Shown here in pieces: positions 6,029 to 11,861 of a DNA stretch of 13,246 bases (within the stretch, counting starts at the first letter, position 1; each line of letters opens with the position of its first letter). The DNA is from JBCCBI01 sp039034155 (GTDB lineage Bacteria > Deinococcota > Deinococci > Deinococcales > Trueperaceae). The stretch lies in contig JBCCBI010000119.1 of assembly GCA_039034155.1 (NCBI GenBank), positions 1 to 13,246 of the forward strand, in the 5' to 3' direction. The notes below the pieces were generated by a model. The model did no database searches. It worked only from the letters and a program-made list of their open reading frames with translations, and was not told the DNA's origin. A program made the position numbers and the translations under genes.

Positions 6029-6709
6029 ATGCTTACTGTTGCTGAATTAAGCAGCGATCAAGGCTGCTCTGCACCAGACATTGTGCCAAGCACATTGGCA
6101 CATCCAACCAGGACGCTCGAGCCCAACGCAAGTTTGTACGAAGCTGGGCGCGACGCAAGTTCACTCTATATCGTCAACTACGGCGTGCTCAAAGCCGTCG
6201 TACCCACCTCACTCGGGCGTGACCGCATTGCCGACTTGTACGGCTCCGGTGATATTTTAGGCGTAGCGGCAATTGACAAAGCCAAACACGCTGAGACTGT
6301 TATTGCCGTACACGACGCGTGCCTTACCCCACTAGATTCTGAGCAAGCCATGAACGACCGCAAACTACGCGACTATATTATGCATAGTTTGGCCCGCCAG
6401 CTACGCCGTAGCCGCGAAGCTATCGACGACGCAGAATTACCTGTGGGCGCGCGCGTGACACGTGCTTTCCTACGTTTAAGTGAGCGCTTTGGTCAACCTG
6501 CTGATGACCAAGACGGTGGTATTAAGCTACCACTAGCACTAACCCACGAAGATCTTGCATCTTTGACGGGTAGCTCGAGAGTCACCATCACCCGGATTTT
6601 AGGTGAGCTTCGCAGTGAAGGTGCGCTGTCCGGCACGCGCGGGGTATACATCGCCAACCCTGACGGACTAGAAACAGCCACCGACAACTATGTCATGCAA
6701 GTAATCTAG
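6029..6709 (+). CDS. Crp/Fnr-family transcription regulator with NtcA-like recognition helix
   Basis: The 226-residue protein has an N-terminal cyclic-nucleotide-binding-type beta-roll (about residues 30-105, with LYEAGRDASSLYIVNYGVLK and YGSGDILGVAAI) and a long helix (112-133). A C-terminal winged helix-turn-helix follows (about 168-208: LALTHEDLASLTGSSRVTITRILGELRSEGAL). The beta-roll lacks a clear R-S-x-x phosphate-binding cassette, so cAMP binding is uncertain. The recognition helix SSRVTITR has R184, V185 and R189 where E. coli CRP has R180, E181 and R185; cyanobacterial NtcA has the same R-V-T-x-T-R (from memory). AAGGAGG (6015-6021) lies seven bases before the ATG. The last six codons including the TAG are triplicated. 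Relatives in Thermus and Deinococcus (SdrP, DdrI types) control stress responses; the role here is unknown. Confidence 0.88.
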   Translation: MLTVAELSSDQGCSAPDIVPSTLAHPTRTLEPNASLYEAGRDASSLYIVNYGVLKAVVPTSLGRDRIADLYGSGDILGVAAIDKAKHAETVIAVHDACLTPLDSEQAMNDRKLRDYIMHSLARQLRRSREAIDDAELPVGARVTRAFLRLSERFGQPADDQDGGIKLPLALTHEDLASLTGSSRVTITRILGELRSEGALSGTRGVYIANPDGLETATDNYVMQVI

Positions 6710-6745
6710 GTCATGCAAGTAATCTAGGTCATGCAAGTGATCTAG
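6692..6745 (+). repeat. 18-base triplication across the stop codon of the Crp-family gene
   Basis: GTCATGCAAGTAATCTAG repeats at 6692-6709, 6710-6727 and 6728-6745 (the last with one A to G change). The unit encodes V-M-Q-V-I-stop, and the 18-base period keeps frame, so three in-frame stop codons follow one another. Copies 2 and 3 are untranslated unless the first stop is read through. Confidence 0.92.
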
Positions 6746-6772
6746 CTAGCAACTCATCATTAGAAAATTTGG

Positions 6773-6803
6773 AAATGGCTAGGCAATTTGCTTAGCCATT
6801 TTT
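6773..6803. terminator. bidirectional terminator between convergent genes
   Basis: A 13-bp stem (6773-6785 with 6789-6801, one G-U pair, three-base loop) is followed on the plus strand by T at 6799-6803, and on the minus strand by the complement of AAAATTT (6764-6770). It would stop both the Crp-family transcript and the Nudix transcript. The stem includes the last codons and the TAG (6779-6781, minus) of the Nudix gene. Confidence 0.85.
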
Positions 6804-7420
6804 GGTTGTAAGAATTCATAGGCAGCTTGCGACCACCCCTCGAGCCGGTCGTAACTCCTACCAACCTCCGCCCAAGGCACATGTTCACCAGCGAGTTTAT
6901 GCGTTTCATGCACGCTTACAGGGGCAACCACCTTCACACTGTAAAGCAGCCCAGTATGTACCCGCTCCACAGCGTTTTCACTGCGGTGGATAAGCGCTCG
7001 CGCGTCCGCTGTAAACGCGCCAATGACCAATTCTTCGCGAAGTTCACGCACCAGCGCAGCTTCCAAAATATCTTGTTCTGAGGCTGCGTTTTTTTGCTCT
7101 CCTGTACTGCTCGCGTCATCATCTTCTGGGTTGATGTGACCGCCTAACCCAATCGAGAGTTTATTGTGCAAGCGTGTTTCGGAGCCTGCTTTGAGGCGTT
7201 CAACAAGCAGTACCAAAGGGTCTGACTCAGGCTCTGGGTGGTATTCCACGACAGCATAGGGGATAATCTGCCGCTGGGTTTCGTCTTCTTCGACCTCATC
7301 GCGAACTAAAAATTGGCCCTGATTTGCCATGATGGTGTAGAGTTCAGGCGTGAGTGGTTGGGCAGGTTTGGACGGTTCTGGGAGTAACTCGGTAGGTACG
7401 CAGTAAACAAGTTCTGACAT
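6779..7420 (-). CDS. Nudix-family hydrolase (COG4112-like predicted phosphoesterase)
   Basis: Nudix enzymes split nucleoside diphosphates linked to another moiety, using a metal held by the Nudix box. Here the box is split: GLGGHINPED (residues 91-100) supplies the G-G-H start, then about 20 polar residues (DDASSTGEQKNAASEQ region) intervene before DILEAALVRELREEL (117-131) with R125, E126, E129 and E130. The G-G-H-I-N-P-E-D form and the preceding VVLVERLKAG-type strand suggest the COG4112 group of predicted phosphoesterases, whose substrate is not established. The 213-residue length is normal for that group. The ATG is at 7418-7420; TACATT lies eight bases before it, so the transcript may be nearly leaderless. 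It is convergent with the Crp-family gene and divergent from the AT-rich gene. Confidence 0.83.
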   Translation of the reverse strand: MSELVYCVPTELLPEPSKPAQPLTPELYTIMANQGQFLVRDEVEEDETQRQIIPYAVVEYHPEPESDPLVLLVERLKAGSETRLHNKLSIGLGGHINPEDDDASSTGEQKNAASEQDILEAALVRELREELVIGAFTADARALIHRSENAVERVHTGLLYSVKVVAPVSVHETHKLAGEHVPWAEVGRSYDRLEGWSQAAYEFLQPKMAKQIA

Positions 7421-7464
7421 GACCTGTCAATGTAACACGGTGCGTTTTGTGAAAGAGGAGGCCA

Positions 7465-8193
7465 GTGTTGAGGTTTACGAATCTGATACTCAGATCGATA
7501 ATAACAGTCGTTCTGATTAGCATTTTTAGTGTAGGAATAGTATCTGGTACGACTGGGAAAATTGTACAGATGGAAGATGGAAAAGTAGGATTTATTCAGG
7601 TACTAGATGGGGATGCTGTTCTTGAACAGGTAATTGGTCCTGAAGGAGGGAATATCCTGGGAGTTCTCCATGAGTACACTTTAGATGGATTTTTTCCTTA
7701 TGGAATTGCCAGTGTACTCTTCTTTGAAAATGTACTTAATGATGAAAATAATATTAAATTTACAATATCAGAAACCAATACTACTCAATACCCCAATATT
7801 CCAGGTATTGAGGCTTATTATCCATTTGACAAGGTCAATTACATTGGACCTTTAGTTACTGTTGAGTTTCCTACAAGTACCATAACGCTAGATAGCAACC
7901 AAGATAAGCCTTTGTTCGTAATTAACTCCTCTTTTGAAGAGAATATCTTCGATTCATTACCAACCCGAGATACCCGACTTGAAGTACGTATCCACCTGGC
8001 TGACGGAAATATAGTCATGTATACATGGCATTTTGGATACATGGGTGAGGTCATTATCACTGACGACTTTTTAGAAGTGCACTATGAAGAGCAGACTCCT
8101 GAAGTCTTGAAAATTAGTGTGCAAGCGGTAGATATTAGTCAGGCGCTCCCTAATCCTGACGATTTCCTACCACCCTCCGAAGGGGGTGATTAA
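7465..8193 (+). CDS. AT-rich predicted exported protein of unknown function
   Basis: I do not recognise this protein. Residues 1-28 form a signal peptide or membrane anchor (basic LRFTNLILR, then a hydrophobic run ITVVLISIFSVGIVSG). The remaining 210 or so residues are acidic and beta-rich, with few cysteines or basic residues and a Pro/Asp/Gly C-terminal tail, which suggests an extracytoplasmic beta-sandwich. GAGGAGG (7455-7461) is three bases before GTG (7465) and six before TTG (7468), so TTG 7468 may be the true start. Base composition differs sharply from every neighbour: A/T at most third positions, AGA and ATA codons, and no CTCGAG in or around the gene (none between 6844 and 8632). 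This marks it as a likely recent import, although no mobile element or flanking repeat is visible. Confidence 0.75.
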   Translation: MLRFTNLILRSIITVVLISIFSVGIVSGTTGKIVQMEDGKVGFIQVLDGDAVLEQVIGPEGGNILGVLHEYTLDGFFPYGIASVLFFENVLNDENNIKFTISETNTTQYPNIPGIEAYYPFDKVNYIGPLVTVEFPTSTITLDSNQDKPLFVINSSFEENIFDSLPTRDTRLEVRIHLADGNIVMYTWHFGYMGEVIITDDFLEVHYEEQTPEVLKISVQAVDISQALPNPDDFLPPSEGGD

Positions 8194-8343
8194 AAATAAA
8201 AAACGGCCCTATCCCAATACAAGGTCTGTTTTACTCGTCTAAGTAAATCCTTCACCAAAGACGACATATCCCACCACCATGATAAACTAGCGGCGTTTTA
8301 AGCCAATTTGCTTCTTAATCTCGTCATCTGGAAGGGAAATTAC

Positions 8344-9339
8344 ATGCACCTTGCCCGTTTTCCGCGCAGACGCTACACGCCGTATGCCACACCTATAGAA
8401 CCACTGAACGCCCTCAGCCACGAACTAGGTGGGCCTAATTTATTCATTAAACGCGACGACCTGCTGGGCTTAACCGCTGGGGGCAATAAAACGCGTAAGT
8501 TGGAATTTTTACTGGCAGATGCCCTTGGCCAAGGCGCAGATACGCTCATCACCACAGGTGCGCCGCAGTCCAATCACTGCCGCCTCACCTTGGCTGCAGC
8601 GGTTAAAGAAGGACTGAAGTGCCGACTTGTGCTCGAGGAACGCGTCCCCAACAGCTACGACCCAGCTGCGAGCGGCAACAACTTTTTGTTTAAACTTCTC
8701 GGCGTTGAAGCCATCACGGTTGTGCCTTTAGGTACTGACCTAGCTGCCGCCATGCAAGCTGAGGCAGACAAGCTCGCTGCTGAAGGGCGTAAGGGGTACA
8801 TCGTCCCTGGGGGTGGCTCGAATGCGTTGGGTGCACTCGGCTATGTGTCTTGTGCGGAAGAACTGTTGCAGCAAACCTTTGAGATAGGGCTTAAGTTAGA
8901 TGCAATCGTGGCCTCGAGCGGCAGTGGTGGAACCCATGCAGGTATGGTCGTAGGGATGCACGGCAACAACGCGCAGATTCCCGTGCTCGGCATCAGCGTG
9001 CGCCGCCCAAGTGATGAACAAGAAGGCAACATCTACAAACTCGCCAGCAAAACCGCTGAGCTTTTGGAGTTACCTGACGTACCACGGGATGCTGTCAAAG
9101 TTTTTGATGCCTACGTTGGTGACGGTTACTCTTTACCTACAGCAGGCATGATTGAGGCTGTGACCTTACTGGCACAACACGAAGGCATCTTACTAGACCC
9201 GGTTTACACAGGTAAAACAATGGCGGGCATGATTGATTTGGTACGTCAGGGTCACTTTGCGGCAAGCAGCAACGTGCTGTTTTTGCACACGGGCGGCTCA
9301 CCTGCGCTCTACGCCTATCAAGATGTGTTGCTGGATTAG
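8344..9339 (+). CDS. dcyD: D-cysteine desulfhydrase-family PLP enzyme (or L-cysteate sulfo-lyase)
   Basis: This is a fold-type II PLP enzyme of the ACC deaminase/D-cysteine desulfhydrase family. Motifs counted from the ATG at 8344 are FIKRDDL, the PLP lysine in GGNKTRKLE (K49), TGAPQSNHCR (Q75-S76-N77-H78), the phosphate loop SSGSGGTHAG (191-200) and DPVYTGKTMAGM. Family members release pyruvate, ammonia and sulfide from D-cysteine; the related CuyA releases sulfite from L-cysteate, and CuyA proteins are often labelled DcyD. GGAAGGGA (8330-8337), six bases upstream, fixes the ATG at 8344 (331 residues). A TTG 36 bases earlier is open but has no ribosome site. It heads a tight operon with a VOC protein, an Asp/Glu racemase-type enzyme and a D-2-hydroxyacid dehydrogenase. 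PLP family certain, substrate not. Confidence 0.85.
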   Translation: MHLARFPRRRYTPYATPIEPLNALSHELGGPNLFIKRDDLLGLTAGGNKTRKLEFLLADALGQGADTLITTGAPQSNHCRLTLAAAVKEGLKCRLVLEERVPNSYDPAASGNNFLFKLLGVEAITVVPLGTDLAAAMQAEADKLAAEGRKGYIVPGGGSNALGALGYVSCAEELLQQTFEIGLKLDAIVASSGSGGTHAGMVVGMHGNNAQIPVLGISVRRPSDEQEGNIYKLASKTAELLELPDVPRDAVKVFDAYVGDGYSLPTAGMIEAVTLLAQHEGILLDPVYTGKTMAGMIDLVRQGHFAASSNVLFLHTGGSPALYAYQDVLLD

Positions 9340-9360
9340 GGCAAGGTAAAGGATACAGTG

Positions 9361-9819
9361 ATGCCTACTCGCTACGCGCACACGAATATTGTTGCGGAAG
9401 ACTGGCGCAAGCTAGCCACCTTTTATGAGGTTGTGTTTGACTGCGTCCCGGTGCCACCTGTACGTCAGCAGGATGCAGCTTGGCTGGCGCAGGGTACAGG
9501 CGTAAAAGATGCTGCGCTCAAGGGTGTCCACTTGCGGTTGCCCGGCTTTGCTGATGGTGCTGCGCCAACTCTTGAAATCTACAACTACCGACAAGTTGAA
9601 CCGCGCTTACCTGCGGCTGCTAACCGCCTTGGTCTAGGGCATCTTGCCTTTGCAGTGGATGATGTGCAAGCCACCTTGGATGCTGTCATCAAACACGGTG
9701 GGCGGGCACTTGGTGAACTCACTCAAGCTGAGGTTGAGGGCGTAGGTTTGCTGACGTTTGTCTATGCCTGCGATCCAGAAGACAACATCCTCGAGCTACA
9801 ACACTGGGACACAGTATGA
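9361..9819 (+). CDS. VOC-superfamily (glyoxalase/bleomycin-resistance fold) protein
   Basis: The 152-residue protein has two beta-alpha-beta-beta-beta modules. Candidate metal ligands are H7 (AHTNI), E72 (LEIYNY), H94 (LGHLAFAVDD) and E145 (ILELQ), the H-E-H-E pattern of glyoxalase-I-like metalloenzymes. So an epimerase, lyase, isomerase or dioxygenase is possible, but the substrate cannot be read. A GTG one codon upstream (9358) is an alternative start; AAAGGA (9347-9352) suits the ATG at 9361. It begins 21 bases after the dcyD stop, and its TGA is embedded in the next gene's ATG (ATGA). Methylmalonyl-CoA epimerase and glyoxalase I are also VOC members, but their specific motifs are not apparent. 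Confidence 0.85.
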   Translation: MPTRYAHTNIVAEDWRKLATFYEVVFDCVPVPPVRQQDAAWLAQGTGVKDAALKGVHLRLPGFADGAAPTLEIYNYRQVEPRLPAAANRLGLGHLAFAVDDVQATLDAVIKHGGRALGELTQAEVEGVGLLTFVYACDPEDNILELQHWDTV

Positions 9820-10592
9820 CGTCATCACCTGCTAAAACGGTAGGCGTACTGGGCGGCATGGGCCCCGAAGCTACGCTGGACTTTTTTGCCAAAGTTTTGG
9901 CAGCCACGCCAGCAGACCGCGACCAAGACCACATCCACCTCATCATCGACAATAATCCGGCGGTGCCGAACCGCAATGAAGCAGTAGCGGGTACGGGACC
10001 GTCGCCTGCGCCTGTGCTCACGGAGATGGCAACGCGGCTCGAGCACGCTGGGGCAGACTTTCTAGTGATGGTTTGCAACGCTGCCCACGCGTTTCAAGAT
10101 GCTATCGAAGACGCCGTTAGCTGTCCGTTTGTGAGCATCATCGAAGAAACCTGTGAGGCGGTTGTGGAGAGGCTTCAGCCAGAGACATCAGTAAAGGTTG
10201 GGGTGCTCGCCTCGAGCGGCTGTTTAGACGCAAAGCTTTATCAAGAGGCACTAGCAACACGCAATGTACAAGCAATCATTCCTGAAGGTAGTACTCGAGA
10301 CAGCTTTATGAACATTCTCTACCGTATCAAAGCTGGCGACAAAAACGTGCGTGATGACATGAAGACTCTCGCGGAACATCTCATCAATCAAGGCGCGCAG
10401 ACAATCATCGCAGGGTGTACCGAGGTTCCTCTTATCCTTCAGCAAGACGACATCTCGGTGCCGCTCATTAACTCGACGGATGTGTTAGTGGCCCGCACAG
10501 TTACTTACGCCACAGGTGAGGCTAAGCTCGCTCAGCGCCCTCAAAAGACATCAACTAAGCTTGTTAGTCATACTGCTGGAGGTGGAGCGTGA
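9816..10592 (+). CDS. aspartate/glutamate racemase-family protein
   Basis: This is a PLP-independent amino-acid racemase of the two-cysteine acid/base type (COG1794, YgeA/RacX-like). The N-terminus shows GVLGGMGPEAT and a DNNPAVPNR segment. The catalytic cysteines are C87 in VMVCNAAHAF (CNTAH in typical members, so Thr is Ala here) and C201 in IAGCTEVPL. The 258 residues are slightly longer than usual owing to a Thr/Ser/Lys-rich tail after TYATGEAK. The substrate could be aspartate, glutamate or a broader range, or another acid, since the superfamily includes maleate isomerase and arylmalonate decarboxylase. The start overlaps the VOC stop (ATGA) and the end overlaps the next start (GTGA), consistent with co-translation in one pathway. 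Confidence 0.87.
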   Translation: MTSSPAKTVGVLGGMGPEATLDFFAKVLAATPADRDQDHIHLIIDNNPAVPNRNEAVAGTGPSPAPVLTEMATRLEHAGADFLVMVCNAAHAFQDAIEDAVSCPFVSIIEETCEAVVERLQPETSVKVGVLASSGCLDAKLYQEALATRNVQAIIPEGSTRDSFMNILYRIKAGDKNVRDDMKTLAEHLINQGAQTIIAGCTEVPLILQQDDISVPLINSTDVLVARTVTYATGEAKLAQRPQKTSTKLVSHTAGGGA

Positions 10593-11551
10593 TTGTCGTC
10601 AGTGAGGCATTACACCCAGATGCTTGGACGCACTTAACGCAACATGCACCTACTTACGGCGGACTTGTCGGTGAAGCAGACTGGTGGCAAGACCGCGACA
10701 CCCTTAAACAAAAACTCGAGAATGCCAAAGCGCTCATTGTGCGTAATCAAACGCAGGTGAACGAAGACTTGCTGGTGGCTGCACCCTCGCTCAAGGTTGT
10801 GGGGCGTGTTGGGGTAGGGCTGGATAACCTCGAGCAAACTGCCTTACAAGCGCGTAACATCATGGCGACGTGGGCACCGGGGACAAACGCTGCCAGCGTT
10901 GCCGAGTATGTGCTGGGGACGATGCTCGAGCTAAGCCGCCGGTTTAGTTACAACACCAGTAAGGTCCAAGCAGGGCATTGGGATAGACAAGGTGGCCGTG
11001 GGATTGAAGTTTTGGGTAAGACCTTGGGGATTATCGGTCTGGGAGATATTGGTACTCGTCTCGCCAAGCGTGCGCAAGCGTTTGGCATGACCGTGATTGC
11101 GCACGATCCCGTGTTGCACGCGAGCAGTTTTGCCGTGCAAGAGTACGGAATTTTGCTACATTCTCTAGAAGATGTTTTGGCACGTTCAGATTATTTGTCC
11201 TTGCACGCGCCGCTTTTGCCGAGTACAAAACACCTTATTAACGCACAAACTCTTGAGATGATGAAGCCTTCCGGCATCCTCATCAATACGTCTCGAGGGG
11301 GTTTAGTTGACGAACGTGCTCTCGCCCAAGCCCTAGCAGATGGCAAGCTATCAGGCGCTGCGTTGGATGTGCGCGAACAAGAACCGCCCACACAACCCGA
11401 CCCACTTGCCGAGTTTGACAACGTTATCCTTACCCCACATGTAGCAGGCGTGACCTTTGAAGCTAGCCGCCGCACGTCAATGCATGTTGTAGAGGATGTG
11501 CTTAGAGTCTTGAACGGTGAACGGCCGATGTCACCTGTGCCCGGATTCTAA
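10589..11551 (+). CDS. D-2-hydroxyacid dehydrogenase (phosphoglycerate-dehydrogenase-like)
   Basis: This NAD(P)-dependent enzyme interconverts a 2-hydroxyacid and a 2-oxoacid. The Rossmann motif is G150-L-G-D-I-G155 with D173 (AHDP) favouring NAD. The catalytic triad is R236 (INTSRGGLVDE), E265 (DVREQEPP) and H284 (LTPHVAG). VGRVGVGLDNL and a NAASVAEYVLG helix are typical of SerA-like members, but at 320 residues it lacks the regulatory ACT/ASB domains of SerA. Starting at GTG (10589), preceded by GGAGGTGG (10578-10585), it overlaps the racemase stop (GTGA). (S)-sulfolactate dehydrogenase SlcC is one member of this family, which would fit an L-cysteate reading of the first gene; simple D-lactate, glycerate or hydroxyphenylpyruvate use is equally open. 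It ends the operon. Confidence 0.9.
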   Translation: MIVVSEALHPDAWTHLTQHAPTYGGLVGEADWWQDRDTLKQKLENAKALIVRNQTQVNEDLLVAAPSLKVVGRVGVGLDNLEQTALQARNIMATWAPGTNAASVAEYVLGTMLELSRRFSYNTSKVQAGHWDRQGGRGIEVLGKTLGIIGLGDIGTRLAKRAQAFGMTVIAHDPVLHASSFAVQEYGILLHSLEDVLARSDYLSLHAPLLPSTKHLINAQTLEMMKPSGILINTSRGGLVDERALAQALADGKLSGAALDVREQEPPTQPDPLAEFDNVILTPHVAGVTFEASRRTSMHVVEDVLRVLNGERPMSPVPGF

Positions 11552-11626
11552 TATACAGGGTTCTAAACTCTAGCTGATGTGCTGCCCCGAGCACGACATC
11601 AGGATGTCCATAAGCACGTCTCTATG

Positions 11627-11743
11627 TTGATAACCTCGGTCTAATAACCTCAGGCTTGACAGCGTTGGGCTTGATGGCATTGGGCTTGATGGCATTGGGT
11701 TTGATAACCTTGACCTAATAACCTTGACCTTGACAACATCAAC
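11627..11743. repeat. degenerate 15-base tandem repeat, eight units
   Basis: Eight units of 14-15 bases share the consensus TTGATAACCTTGGGC. They begin at 11627, 11642, 11656, 11671, 11686, 11701, 11716 and 11730. Units 4 and 5 differ by one base (TTGATGGCATTGGGC/T); the outer units keep TAACCT. There are no spacers, so this is not a CRISPR array. Internal homogenisation of units 4 and 5 suggests ongoing slippage or duplication. Confidence 0.8.
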
Positions 11744-11849
11744 TAAAAACCTCTCCCCATCCCCCTTTCCCCCCTTCTCCCTATCCCTGCAACACCGCTC
11801 CATGAACACACATTTACCAAGCTAGGCTGCTGCCTTTACCTGCCTGCCG

Positions 11850-11855
11850 TATACT
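11850..11855 (+). promoter_or_regulatory. -10 box for leaderless transcription of the peptidase gene
   Basis: TATACT (11850-11855) ends six bases before the GTG at 11862, so transcription would begin on the start codon. There is no Shine-Dalgarno sequence before the GTG, which supports a leaderless mRNA. No good -35 is seen about 17 bases upstream. A CTCGAG palindrome (11854-11859) overlaps the box. Confidence 0.55.
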
Positions 11856-11861
11856 CGAGCC

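Larger units (their letters stand above)
11552..11861. other. intergenic spacer with hairpin and repeat array
   Basis: The spacer has no gene of its own. Just after the dehydrogenase stop is a hairpin: CTGAT (11574-11578) and GTGCT (11579-11583) pair with AGCAC (11590-11594) and ATCAG (11598-11602), with a three-base bulge. It has no U-run, so it is not a standard terminator. The eight-unit repeat at 11627-11743 follows, then a C-rich stretch (about 11750-11800) and the promoter of the peptidase gene. Confidence 0.6.

Noticed and set aside
8200..8232. Terminator after the AT-rich gene (AAAAC...GTTTT)
   Set aside because: Only the A/T-rich outer five pairs are solid; the inner stem has mismatches and the loop is long, so it is not listed as a feature.
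8308..8343. TTG start 36 bases upstream for the DcyD-family gene
   Set aside because: No ribosome site precedes it, while GGAAGGGA lies six bases before the ATG at 8344, and the family begins near there.
11574..11602. Intrinsic terminator after the hydroxyacid dehydrogenase
   Set aside because: The hairpin is good but is not followed by T residues, so it is described only as a hairpin in the spacer.
11627..11743. CRISPR array
   Set aside because: Units are only 14-15 bases, lie back to back without spacers and diverge from one another; no cas genes are present.
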